Source: Saccharicrinis sp963677345
Lineage (GTDB): Bacteria; Bacteroidota; Bacteroidia; Bacteroidales; Marinilabiliaceae
NCBI GenBank assembly: GCA_963677345.2
Contig: CAXXLC010000029.1
Location: 124,001-188,000 of the forward strand
Direction of reading: 5' to 3'
Length of the DNA stretch: 64,000 nucleotides
The notes under the pieces were generated by a model. That model saw only the letters and a list, made by a program, of their open reading frames with translations, was not told the DNA's origin and did no database searches. Position numbers and translations under genes: made by a program. This document shows positions 17,724 through 25,869 of the stretch, piece by piece; position 1 is the first letter of the stretch; every line of letters begins with the position of its first letter.

Positions 17724-19004
17724 GTGTACAAAATTTTCGATTCCAAAGTAACACCATTTGGTGGCATTCACCTAATTCATAAGCAACTTTATGCTGATGG
17801 AGCAATTGATTTCATTGATAATCAATTAGGTGAAAGAGTAAAAAAGATAGGTTATAATTACTCTGATATATTATTAAGTAGAATATATACAACATTTTGC
17901 GGTGGTAATTCAACCGAAGATGTAAATTATTTGAGAGATAATACATTAAAACATCTTAAAGGTATTAAAATTCCTTCTGCAGATACAATTTTACGTGGTG
18001 ATGTTGAATTATCAGTTCCGTGTGATAATATTGAAACACAATCAGGGAAACCTAATAAAATCAACGTAAACCCTAAAATGAATGAATTTTTACTTGATAG
18101 TGCGTTAAAATTCAAACAATTAAATCCTAACGACAAAGACTTAGTTTATGATTTTGACCATCAATTTATTCCAGCAGAAAAATATGATGCAGAATATAGT
18201 TACAAAGGAAAAAGAGGATATTTTCCAGGTATAGCAACTATTTCAAATATTCCTGTTTATATCGAAGGACGAAATGGAAATTGTAATGTTAAAACAGCAC
18301 AGTTGGCAACTCATAAAAGAGTTCTAAAAGTACTTAACAACAAAGGTGTAAAACCTCGTTATGCAAGAATGGATTGTGGTTCATACATCAAAGAAGTTAC
18401 AGACTATTTTCATGAAAAAGATATCCTTTTTTCGATTAGGGCAAATAACTCAGAAACTTTATTAACAAAGGCTGCAGATACACTGGATTGGGAGACTTGC
18501 CTTATTAATTTTCAGGATTATGAAGTAAATAGTTTTAAATATCAATTCGGAAAATATGAGCATCGTATTGTAGCCTACCGATGGCCTAATAAAACAGGTC
18601 AAAAATCTCTTTTTACAAGAGATGCTAAAAACTACTTATTTATCATCACCAACGACTGGGATGTTTCAGAAAAGGAAGCAATTGAATTTTACAATAGAAG
18701 AGGAAATTGTGAACGTGTTTTTGATATTCAAAACAATGACTTCAATTGGAATTCCATGCCACATAGTTTCCTTGAAGAAAACACGGTATACCTGATAATC
18801 ATGGCTGTTGCGCATATAATATATAAGTGGCTGTTAAATATATTTGCTAAAGTAGTCGTTGGATTAACGAAAACCTCTCGGCTTAAAAAGTTCATTTTTC
18901 GTTTTGTGGCTACTGTTGCTAAATTTACTGATAGTGGCCGAAGAACAGTGATTCATCTTGCTACTAACAATGAAAAATTAATTCAAATGGCAAATTCTGG
19001 TTGA
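17724..19004 (+). CDS. IS1380-family transposase
   Basis: The protein has 426 residues from a GTG start. The DDE core is visible: LVYDFDHQFIPAEKYDAEYSYK with the first Asp pair (about 141-146), YARMDCGSYIKE with the second Asp (about 215), and the C-terminal EFYNRRGNCERVFDIQNNDFNWNSMP with the Glu. The layout is that of IS1380 (IS4-like DDE_Tnp_1) elements frequent in Bacteroidota. The frame is intact, so the element could be active. Confidence 0.93.
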   Translation: MYKIFDSKVTPFGGIHLIHKQLYADGAIDFIDNQLGERVKKIGYNYSDILLSRIYTTFCGGNSTEDVNYLRDNTLKHLKGIKIPSADTILRGDVELSVPCDNIETQSGKPNKINVNPKMNEFLLDSALKFKQLNPNDKDLVYDFDHQFIPAEKYDAEYSYKGKRGYFPGIATISNIPVYIEGRNGNCNVKTAQLATHKRVLKVLNNKGVKPRYARMDCGSYIKEVTDYFHEKDILFSIRANNSETLLTKAADTLDWETCLINFQDYEVNSFKYQFGKYEHRIVAYRWPNKTGQKSLFTRDAKNYLFIITNDWDVSEKEAIEFYNRRGNCERVFDIQNNDFNWNSMPHSFLEENTVYLIIMAVAHIIYKWLLNIFAKVVVGLTKTSRLKKFIFRFVATVAKFTDSGRRTVIHLATNNEKLIQMANSG

Positions 19005-19097
19005 AAATATGATTTCTTGGTTTTAAGCTTTCCCGCAATAGCTTTTAAAAGTGGGTAAGGGGTTTTCTGCTTAAAAATTTAAATTGTCTACAATTTT

Positions 19098-19165
19098 AAA
19101 TGCGCAAGTATTTTATTTTCGTGTAATTCGAGTAATTCGTAGTTAAAAAAAATTCTTGCGTATTT
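19098..19165. repeat. Imperfect palindrome around an attcg-type repeat
   Basis: AAATGCGCAAG (19098-19108) pairs with CTTGCGTATTT (19155-19165), 10 of 11 bases. The middle holds two tandem copies of TAATTCG within gtgtaattcgagtaattcg. It resembles short dispersed repeats seen between genes in Bacteroidota. It lies between the IS1380 transposase and a flavodoxin-fold gene. Confidence 0.45.
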
Positions 19166-19253
19166 TAGGTCTTAACAAAGAAAAGTAATGGAAATTGCAT
19201 AGATAAAATCATTGACTAAAAAATAAACTTTTTGATATTAAAGGAGATACATA

Positions 19254-19895
19254 ATGAAAGTATTAGCAATAAACGGCAGCCCTAAAAAAGAAGGGAATAC
19301 ATATCACGCATTAACAATGCTTGGAAATCAATTAGAAAAAGAAAATATAGATTTTGAAATTCTACATATAGGCAACAAGGCCATTCAAGGTTGTTTGGGA
19401 TGTGGTAAATGTTTTAAAACTAAAAATAATCAGTGTGGAATAACAACTGATATTGTAAATGAATACATTCCGAAAATCATGGAGGCAGACGGCATTGTAC
19501 TTGGTTTCCCAGTTCATTTCTCAGGTATATCTGGAACTATGAAAAGTTTTTTAGACCGTGTTTGGTATGTATCATCAAGCAATAATAATTCATTGTTTCA
19601 TCATAAAGTAGGAGCTGCTGTTGTAGCTGTGCGTCGTAGTGGAGGTTCGGCAACTTTGGATGGCCTTTATCATTACCTTGCGTATTCAGAAATGATTCTG
19701 GCAACATCAAATTATTGGAATATTATTCACGGAACAACTCCTGCTGAAGCAGAACAGGATACTGAAGGAGTACAGATTATGGAAACTCTTGGTAGAAACA
19801 TGGCTTGGATAATGAAAATGAAAGAGAACTCAGCTTCATTATCACTTAAGGAACCGGAAATACCAAATAAGATTATGATGAACTTTATTAGATGA
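19254..19895 (+). CDS. Flavodoxin-fold NADPH-dependent FMN reductase family protein
   Basis: The protein has 213 residues. The phosphate loop is NGSPKKEGNTYHAL (6-19). A cysteine cluster CLGCGKCF (about 48-55) and QCGI follow, and ADGIVLGFPVHFSGISGTMKSFLDR closes the flavin site. An AAAGGAG-type sequence precedes the ATG, clearer than for most genes here. It is monocistronic, with a terminator just after the stop. It is a relative of the protein at 1945-2484. The electron acceptor is unknown. Confidence 0.9.
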   Translation: MKVLAINGSPKKEGNTYHALTMLGNQLEKENIDFEILHIGNKAIQGCLGCGKCFKTKNNQCGITTDIVNEYIPKIMEADGIVLGFPVHFSGISGTMKSFLDRVWYVSSSNNNSLFHHKVGAAVVAVRRSGGSATLDGLYHYLAYSEMILATSNYWNIIHGTTPAEAEQDTEGVQIMETLGRNMAWIMKMKENSASLSLKEPEIPNKIMMNFIR

Positions 19896-19901
19896 AGAAC
19901 T

Positions 19902-19925
19902 AAAAGGAGGCACAAACCTCCTTTT
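19902..19925. terminator. Hairpin between convergent flavodoxin-fold gene and HU gene
   Basis: AAAAGGAGG (19902-19910) pairs with CCTCCTTTT (19917-19925) around a 6-nt loop. The T-rich side serves the plus-strand gene; the A-rich side may also serve the HU gene on the minus strand. Confidence 0.8.
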
Positions 19926-19935
19926 GTATTTTGAG

Positions 19936-20208
19936 CTAGTTAACAGCTTCATCCAAAGCCTTACCCGGCTTAAACTTAGCAACTTTCTTTGCAGCTATTT
20001 GAATTTCTTTACCTGTTTGAGGATTTCTACCTGTACGAGCCGAACGTTCACTAATTGAAAATGTACCAAATCCTATTAATTGAATGCTTTCGCCTTTAGC
20101 TAAAGCACTTTTGATTGCCTCTGTAGTTGCATTTAATGCTTTTTCTGAATCTGCTTTTGTTAAGCCACTTGCATCAGCAATGGCACTTACTAATTCTGAT
20201 TTATTCAT
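19936..20208 (-). CDS. HU-family DNA-binding protein
   Basis: The protein has 90 residues, the standard HU length. It begins MNKSELVSAIADASGLTKAD and contains the DNA-binding arm signature GFGTFSISERSARTGRNPQTG with the apex proline, ending VAKFKPGKALDEAVN. HU is an abundant nucleoid protein that bends DNA as a dimer. It is monocistronic and flanked by regulator and redox genes. Chromosomes of this group usually carry several HU copies, so its specific role is open. Confidence 0.95.
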   Translation of the reverse strand: MNKSELVSAIADASGLTKADSEKALNATTEAIKSALAKGESIQLIGFGTFSISERSARTGRNPQTGKEIQIAAKKVAKFKPGKALDEAVN

Positions 20209-20408
20209 TCTTATATTTTTTATAGATTGAGTGAAATATTCAATGCAAGATAGCTATTTCTTCCTTTTTTCTCGTTAGACCTTATATATAGATTTTTTAT
20301 TCCTCTTTTCCGTTAACCGTTTTATTTCAAGACAATACTATCTGTTTTGCGTTATTTCATGAAATCAGAAAAACAATACGAACAAATATATGGCATTGGT
20401 AAAACCCA

Positions 20409-21305
20409 TTAATTCAAATTTCTATATTCACCTGGTGTCATTCCAATTTTTTGTTTAAATAACCTTGTAAAGTGAGTTGGATTCTTAAATCCTAATTCAT
20501 AGGCGATTTCGCTTATAGATTCCTTATTCTCCAGAATTTTCTGTTTGGCTTTGTTCAACAGTTTTAATTGAATGTATTCCAAAGCAGTTTTACCTGTTTC
20601 CTTTTTAATTAAATCACCAAAATAATTGGTTGACAAATGAACTATTTCGGCACAATAAGTAACTGAAGGCAACCCTAATGTTATGGGTTTTTCTGAATCA
20701 AAATAGTCATTTAGTACCTCTTCAAATTTCTGCAGTACATCACTATTTGCTTCGTTTCGGGTAATAAACTGACGGTCGTAAAAACGTGAACAATAATTTA
20801 AAAATAATTCAATATTATCAACAATCAACAGCTTGCTGTGCTTATCTGTTCCTTGTTCCAATTCAAGTTTGATTTTCTCAAAACAATCCAATACAATTTT
20901 TCTTTCTCTGGGTGATATATGCAATGCTTCATTTGCATTGTAATTAAAAAAGGAATATTTAGAAATGTTTTTCCCTAATTGTGTTCCTCGAATCAAATCG
21001 GGATGAAACAATAAAGCATAGCCTTGTGGTTTATAATTATCATCAATCTGTACATGTATGATTTGGCCAGGAGCCACAAAAACCAAAGTTTTATCCTGAT
21101 AGTCATACGTTTGTTTACCATACTTTATATCGCCACACATTACTTCTTTTAAGTAAACTGCATAAAACCCAAAGTTCATTTTCGAAGCATAAATCTCAGG
21201 TACTCTACCATCAAAATCCATGATGCTTACTAAAGGATGTAAGTTCTCTTTGTGGTAAAAAGCATCGTGTTCGCTTACCGTATTTATGTTGTGAATTTTG
21301 TCCAT
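20409..21305 (-). CDS. AraC-family transcriptional regulator
   Basis: The protein has 298 residues. A cupin-like sensor domain lies at about 25-130 (YDYQDKTLVFVAPGQIIHVQID, YALLFHPDLIRGT). The double helix-turn-helix domain is at about 195-298 (VHLSTNYFGDLIKKETGKT, SEIAYELGFKNPTHFTRLFKQKIGMTPGEYRNLN). It is divergent from an SDR gene, which it may activate; a 13-mer in the gap is shared with the gap upstream of the remnant copy at 4652-5098. This type commonly sits beside oxidoreductase genes in Bacteroidota. Confidence 0.92.
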   Translation of the reverse strand: MDKIHNINTVSEHDAFYHKENLHPLVSIMDFDGRVPEIYASKMNFGFYAVYLKEVMCGDIKYGKQTYDYQDKTLVFVAPGQIIHVQIDDNYKPQGYALLFHPDLIRGTQLGKNISKYSFFNYNANEALHISPRERKIVLDCFEKIKLELEQGTDKHSKLLIVDNIELFLNYCSRFYDRQFITRNEANSDVLQKFEEVLNDYFDSEKPITLGLPSVTYCAEIVHLSTNYFGDLIKKETGKTALEYIQLKLLNKAKQKILENKESISEIAYELGFKNPTHFTRLFKQKIGMTPGEYRNLN

Positions 21306-21408
21306 TTTCTATCATTTATACACACAAAATTAAATAATAATCAGTTAGTTTTTATTCCATTTTATCCAAATCCGTAAAAGTGGTCAGACAATCCGAGCTT
21401 TGTATAAC

Positions 21409-21421
21409 TAACTAATAATAA
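21409..21421 (-). promoter_or_regulatory. Candidate AraC-type operator, second copy of the 13-mer
   Basis: The reverse complement of TTATTATTAGTTA found at 5137-5149. It lies 57 nt before the SDR start codon, a position suited to an activator site. Confidence 0.4.
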
Positions 21422-21477
21422 AGAAATGGGAACTTTGCAATTATGATAATTATTAAAAAATTCAAAGCGTTTTTAAG

Positions 21478-22113
21478 ATGGAAAATATGCAAAACAAAGT
21501 GGCTCTAGTCACTGGTGCAGCACAAGGTATTGGATTCTCAACAGCTAAGCTTTTTGCAGAATCTGGAGCAATTGTTGTACTAGCCGATTACAACGAAAAA
21601 GTAGTGAAGGAATCTGCCAACTTACTCGCAACTCAAGGTTTCAATGCATTAGCAATAAAATGTGATGTTTCTAACGAGGAGGAAGTTAAAACGATGATTG
21701 AGAAAACGGTGAAACAATTTGGCCGATTGGATTATGCCTATAACAATGCAGGCGTACAAAATGAATTGGCTGAAGCAGCAGACCAAACAAAAGAAGATTT
21801 CGACCGTGTAATTGGTGTAAATCTGCAGGGTGTTTGGAGTTGTATGAAATACGAATTGCAACAAATGCGTAATCAAGGGTATGGAGCGATTGTAAACTGC
21901 TCATCGATAGGTGGTATTTTAGGGGGTGCACAACGAGGTACGTATCACGCTTCCAAACATGGAATAATCGGACTCACCAAAAGTGCGGCTTTGGAATATG
22001 CCCCTCTGGGAATTAGAATCAACTCCATTTGCCCGGGATTGATTTATACGCCAATGGCCGAGAAAATGATTGATGGCGGACAAAAGGATGCCTTAGATGC
22101 CATGTTGAACTAA
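21478..22113 (+). pseudogene. SDR oxidoreductase, truncated at the C-terminus
   Basis: The frame gives 211 residues of a classical short-chain dehydrogenase/reductase. The cofactor motif is GAAQGIGFSTA (13-23), NNAG is at 89-92, and the catalytic Ser143, Tyr156 and Lys160 are present. It ends just after the helix PMAEKMIDGGQKDALDAML. Family members continue for about 40 more residues (substrate loop and the dimer-forming last strand and VDGG segment), which are missing. The stop codon lies inside a hairpin (22104-22140) at the left edge of the palindrome-rich region, so the gene was probably cut by that region. Residual activity is doubtful. Confidence 0.78.
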
Positions 22114-22140
22114 GCTCCCGCTTTGCGGGTTTAGTTCAAC
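22104..22140. repeat. Hairpin containing the stop codon of the truncated SDR gene
   Basis: GTTGAACTAA then CCCGC, a TTT loop, and GCGGG then TTTAGTTCAAC pair into a near-perfect stem with a small bulge. It marks the junction between the broken SDR gene and the first attC-like palindrome. Confidence 0.75.
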
Positions 22141-22324
22141 AATAAATAAAGGGCATAGGCTGTCAGTATAAATTTGGGAGTTTAGCTCGTTTAATAAGTT
22201 CGCCGAAGCTTTTGCTTCGGCTATTGATAATGATAAATTTATAACCAAAACAAAAGCTTCGGCTAAGTGGGATTTTGGATGTTTAGTTTTTAAAATCAGC
22301 CTACGACCCCTTATTCAAACCGTT
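22137..22324 (+). repeat. attC-like imperfect palindrome A
   Basis: Outer boxes CAAC (22137-22140) and GTT (22322-22324) are separated by short unpaired spacers from inner arms. The inner arms are AATAAAGGGCATAGGCTG (22145-22162) and CAGCCTACGACCCCTTATT (22297-22315), which pair with few mismatches. Inside lies a further 13-bp perfect inverted repeat (22202-22214 with 22251-22263). The total length of 188 nt and the layout resemble long integron recombination sites. The start codon of the next gene is 66 nt after the GTT. Confidence 0.6.
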
Positions 22325-22389
22325 GCCAATAATGCAAAAAGCAGTACGATAGAAATACTATTAAATTGAATTTTTCGTAAATTTGTAAT

Positions 22390-22557
22390 ATGTGTAAGGA
22401 AAAATTATTTACAGGAATAAAAGTTACTCAACAAATGAGTAAAGCCAGAAATATTCTGAATAGTCAGATTATACCCAGGGAAGAATTATTTCAGATTCGA
22501 AAAAAAGAAGGAAAACTAAGTCCAGAACTTAAGAAATCATTAAAAACGAATGCCTAA
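22390..22557 (+). CDS. Small antitoxin-like protein upstream of the zeta-like kinase
   Basis: A 55-residue frame begins MCKEKLFTGIKVTQQ and ends KKSLKTNA. It is charged, helical and intact. Its stop overlaps the start of the zeta-like gene by 8 nt (ATGCCTAA), the coupling typical of antitoxin-toxin pairs. I do not recognise a named antitoxin family; the role is inferred from size, order and overlap. Bases 22325-22389 hold no gene and should contain the promoter. Confidence 0.7.
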   Translation: MCKEKLFTGIKVTQQMSKARNILNSQIIPREELFQIRKKEGKLSPELKKSLKTNA

Positions 22558-23152
22558 TTTGATAATAATTGCAGGTTGCAATGGTGCAGGATAATCTACA
22601 TTTGCGACTTCATTTTTACCAGAAGGATTGACATCGTTTGATTATGATAAACTTTATCTAGAAAACTACAATTGCTTACCAGATAGTGAATTAAGAGCTG
22701 AATTCGCAAAGAATCAAACATCTAAAGAATTTGAAACTTTAATAAATAAAGCTTTATCCAATAAAACAGATTTCTGCTACGAGACAAATTTTGATTCTTT
22801 CCCTATTTATTGGGCTGAAAAATTTAAAGAACAAGGCTTCCAAATAAATTTGATATTTTTCTGCATTGAAAATCAAGAAATAGCAAGACATAGAATTCAA
22901 GTACGAACAGAATTCAAAGGCCATTTTGTTGACAATAAAACAATAGATTTAAAATGGAAAGAAGGATATAAGAATGTAAATATTCATTTTAATTTTTTTG
23001 ATAATGTATTATTTGTTGACAATTCAAAACAAAATGATGTCTATACAAACCTCGTACAGATAGAAAAAGGAGAAATTTATATTATGTCGGAAAAATTGCC
23101 TGAATACTTTGAACATCGACTACCTGATATTTACAAGTTAATGAAAGACTGA
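22550..23152 (+). pseudogene. Zeta-toxin-like P-loop kinase with stop codon at the Walker A lysine
   Basis: Read through, the frame has 200 codons. It begins MPNLIIIAGCNGAG, then a TAA at 22592-22594, then STFATSFLPEG. The expected Walker A is GCNGAGKSTF, so the stop replaces the lysine codon (AAA to TAA). The rest is typical of small zeta/AAA kinases: LTSFDYDKLY, FCYETNFDSFPIYWAEKFKEQGFQINLIFFC, ARHRIQVRTEFKGHFVDN. Zeta toxins phosphorylate UDP-sugars or other small molecules. A reinitiated product from 22628 would lack the P-loop and should be inactive. The upstream antitoxin-like frame is intact. Confidence 0.85.
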
Positions 23153-23826
23153 ATAAAGCACAATTGGCAACACAAGCTAATACGTAATGCAGAGGTAGTT
23201 GTATATTGGAAGTTTGTAGGTTGTTTTGGGGCGCCAAATTTTCGTCCCGAAAATTTATTAAGATTAAGGTAAAATTTCAAAACGTAAATTTGGCTATGCA
23301 TAGGTTTGAAAGGATATCTCTTCGAAATCCCGCACTACGCATAGTGTGCCGAGAAGCAGAACATCGGTCGTAATATTGTTCTGCATGCTGTAAATAAGAT
23401 GGTGGAATCTAGTTTTAAGGTTGACCCAACGCTTTCGTTGTACAGGCAAGGGAGGCAAACCGCCCAAAGGTGCTTTGGTAAAGAGTCAAGGTGCTGAGCG
23501 TTTGGGAAATCCTATGTCACGAACATAGGCAGGTATGAATACAAGAGTTGAACGCAAGTGAACCCTTGAAGAGGAGTCGAGAAGTGGCTACATCCAGTCA
23601 AAAGCTACGGAGTATGTGACGTAGTGATAAGTTTAGCGGTTACCTGTTTACTGGCTAAGCGGCTGGCGTCTTACAGAGGGCAAGACTTGTATTCAGGCTT
23701 ATTTACGGAACTCGGGAACCAGCATAACGATGTAAAGAGAAACGCACAACGGGCTCACCCCGAAGGCAGAATATCGATGCGTTATGTTGGGACGGACTGG
23801 TTTGTAGTAGTGATGAAGTACCTGTA

Positions 23827-24850
23827 ATGGGTATGGAGCGAAGGAACCAGGTTATACAGTATCATAACATTAAACAACTCAGTAATGAGGATGACTTTAT
23901 GGAATGAAACAAAATCATTACCGATAAGCTATGGTTATCGCCCTCAAAAGAATGCCCATCAGGCACTCGAAAATGTGCGCATAAACTGTAGGATGTATGA
24001 CTGGGTGATAGATTTGGACATTAAAGGTTTCTTTGATAATATCGATCATGCCAAGTTGATGCTGGCGGTAAAGAAACATATTCCTGAGAAATGGGTTTGT
24101 ATGTACATCGAAAGGTGGTTGAAGATGCCAGTTCAAAAGAGAGACGGAAGTCTAGTGGCGAAACAAGGAAAAGGTACACCGCAAGGAGGTGTCATCAGTC
24201 TGTTGTTGGCTAATCTTTTTCTGCATTATGCCTTTGATGTATGGCTGACACAAACCAGTACTACTGTACGATTTATAAGATATGCCGATGATGCAATCGT
24301 ACACTGCAAAAGCAAAGCACAGGCAACATGGGTGCTTCAGAAACTGAAAGAACGTATGCAGAGTTGTGGATTAGAATTGCATCCAGATAAAACGAAGATT
24401 GTATACTGTCGGGATTATCGCCGACAAGGAGACTATCCGATAGTTCAATTCGACTTTCTGGGTTATAGTTTTCTGCCTCGCACTAGCAAATCAAAGCAAG
24501 ATGGAAAGTTGTTTCTAGGATTTGACTGTGCTATAAGCAAAAGTTCCAAGCAACGCATTATCGCTAAGCTAAGAGGATTCGATATTCAACACCTGACGTT
24601 TAAATCAATAGTGGGAGTAGCCCAATACCTGAATCCGTATATCAGGTGGTGGGTAAACTATTATGGTAAATTCAGAGGGAGTGAAATGAATTCCATATTT
24701 CAGCTCTTGCGTAGGCGTTTTGTTTTCTGGGCACGCAAACGGTACAAACGTTATAAAACCAATCTTAATAGAGCCTACAAATGGTTAGATAGGGTAAAGG
24801 AACAATTCCCCAACCTGTTTTACCATTGGCAAATAAGGTTGTGTACATGA
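23827..24850 (+). pseudogene. Intron-encoded reverse transcriptase/maturase, internal deletion and frameshift
   Basis: An ATG at 23827 opens MGMERRNQVIQYHNIKQLSN and stops at 23905-23907. The remaining frame from 23885 reads NETKSLPIS and then jumps straight to YGYRPQKNAHQAL. Group II reverse transcriptases have roughly 80-90 residues (motifs RT0 to early RT2) between those points. The rest is intact: GTPQGGVISLLLANLFL, the YADD catalytic box, HPDKTKI and the maturase domain X. The early frameshift fits loss of one of two TGGAA copies. Both points rely on comparison with remembered family sequence. Reverse transcription is very likely lost. Confidence 0.82.
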
Positions 24851-24872
24851 TAATGTTAGATTTGTATAACAA

Positions 24873-24906
24873 GAGCCGTATGATGGGAGACTATCAAGTC
24901 CGGTTC
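24873..24906 (+). ncRNA. Group II intron domain V
   Basis: A 34-nt hairpin has lower stem GAGCCG with CGGTTC, an internal bulge, upper stem GATGG with CTATC and a GAGA tetraloop, the standard catalytic domain V. Domain VI follows at about 24911-24940, ahead of the 3' splice site. Confidence 0.88.
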
Positions 24907-25024
24907 TGTGAGAGGCTTAGGGTGAAACTCCCTTTGCCTACTCGACTTTGAGCCGTTAGTACTAAGCAAATAGCAAAATTCGCAAGGAATTGCACTACTT
25001 AGATAAAATAATTATCTTTAAGAT

Positions 25025-25342
25025 ATGGAAATGAACCGTGACATATTAAGAAAAATATCGGACTTCGCTAAGTCGAAATACCCAAAAGCAGAAGTATACT
25101 TATATGGCTCACAGGCAAGAGGTGAAGCAAGAAAGATGTCTGATTGGGATTTACTTATTTTGCTAAATAAAGCACAGATTTCATTCGAAGAAGAGACAAA
25201 AATAATGGATGATTTTTATGAACTAGAACTCGAAACTGGAGAAGTAATATCACCATTAATTTATACAAAGAATGACTGGGAATTAAATCATAGAATGACA
25301 CCATTGTATTCAAATATAGCAAAAGAAGGAAAAAAGATTTAA
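25025..25342 (+). CDS. MNT-type nucleotidyltransferase antitoxin
   Basis: The protein has 105 residues, the minimal nucleotidyltransferase size. The signature GSQARGEARKMSDWDLLI (about 29-46) contains the GS motif and the DxD-type aspartates (SDWDLLI). In MNT-HEPN pairs the MNT protein inactivates the HEPN ribonuclease toxin by AMPylation. Its stop overlaps the start of the HEPN frame by one base (TAATG), and it starts 68 nt after the GTT box of palindrome B. The frame is intact. Confidence 0.9.
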   Translation: MEMNRDILRKISDFAKSKYPKAEVYLYGSQARGEARKMSDWDLLILLNKAQISFEEETKIMDDFYELELETGEVISPLIYTKNDWELNHRMTPLYSNIAKEGKKI

Positions 25343-25737
25343 TGACAGGAACAAAAGAAGACTTAATCCGATACCACTTATCCAGAGCTTGGGATACATT
25401 AGATGATGCAAGAATCCTTTCAGAAAAGGGCAAATGGAATTCCACAATAAATAGACTTTACTATGCTGCCTATTATGCAGTAATTGCAATATTATTGAAG
25501 GAAGGTTATACTCCAACCACTCATAATGGAGCAAAGACACAATTTTCAAAGAATTTTATTAAAAGCTGACAGCTGCCGAAAGAATTAGGTAAAGTATACT
25601 CCCAATTGTTTACATGGAGACAAAAAGGAGATTATGACGATTTGTTTGACTTTACTGAAGAAAAAGTGATGCTCTATTTTGCTCCAGTGGAAGAACTTAT
25701 TAATCAAGTGGAAGAATATATAAATGCCAAGCACTAA
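25342..25737 (+). pseudogene. HEPN-domain toxin with in-frame stop codon
   Basis: The frame starts MTGTKEDLIRYHLSRAWDTLDDARIL and includes INRLYYAAYYAVIAILL, the HEPN core helix. A TGA at 25567-25569 interrupts it after KNFIKS. The same frame then continues for 55 codons with clear family sequence (QLPKELGKVYSQLFTWRQKGDYDDLFDF and EEYINAKH), giving about 131 residues in total, the normal length. A GGA-to-TGA change would explain it. The final stop overlaps the left arm of palindrome C. The truncated 75-residue product lacks the last helices and should not fold as an active dimer. Confidence 0.88.
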
Positions 25738-25869
25738 CAGCAAATGATAATTAAGGGCTGGTTTAAAGTCCTTGGGAGTTTTATGTTTTATATCCCGCAT
25801 CAACTTTTGTATAGGCAGAAAGGAATGAAATCCGCATTCCAGCCCCGTAAATTAATATGTATCGTTAGC
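25734..25869 (+). repeat. attC-like imperfect palindrome C
   Basis: The left side CTAAC, AGCAA, then ATGATAATTAAGGGCTGG (to 25761) faces the right side CCAGCCCCGTAAATTAATAT then GTATC, GTTAG (25839-25868). The outer CTAAC/GTTAG boxes pair perfectly, the 5-nt spacers do not pair, and the inner arms pair with small bulges. That is the layout of an integron attC site, about 133 nt long. The next start codon is 66 nt after the GTT. Confidence 0.65.

Larger units (their letters stand above)
17700..19170 (+). mobile_element. IS1380-family insertion sequence, ends approximate
   Basis: The element is defined by one intact transposase gene. A small palindrome CACCT-N4-AGGTG (17709-17722) precedes it. 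I could not match left and right terminal repeats or a target duplication with confidence. Confidence 0.6.
23344..24946 (+). mobile_element. Group II intron with damaged reverse transcriptase gene
   Basis: The 5' end GTGTG (23344) and the 3' end CTCGAC fit group II boundaries. The roughly 480-nt structured leader before the maturase frame, a canonical domain V (24873-24906) and a domain VI-like stem after it complete the ribozyme. The encoded protein is a reverse transcriptase of the intron type but is internally deleted. The intron lies in the right arm of an attC-like palindrome. Splicing might still occur if a related intact maturase acts in trans. Confidence 0.88.
23168..24957 (+). repeat. 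attC-like imperfect palindrome B, split by the group II intron
   Basis: The left arm GCTAATACGTAATGCAGAGG (23176-23195), preceded by CAAC at 23168-23171, pairs with the right arm CCCGCACTACGCATA (23329-23343) that continues after the intron as TTTGAGCCGTTAG (24947-24959). With the 1603-nt intron removed, the distance from CAAC to the final GTT (24955-24957) is 187 nt, nearly the same as palindrome A. The next start codon lies 68 nt after the GTT. Confidence 0.6.

Noticed and set aside
23624..23827. 67-codon frame in the intron leader
   Set aside because: It lies within the structured ribozyme region before the maturase start and has no protein-like features.
25460..25500. Missing catalytic histidine in the HEPN core (YYAAYYA instead of a form with His)
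   Set aside because: Tyr at this place is common in this HEPN subgroup, so it is not evidence of inactivation; the stop codon is.
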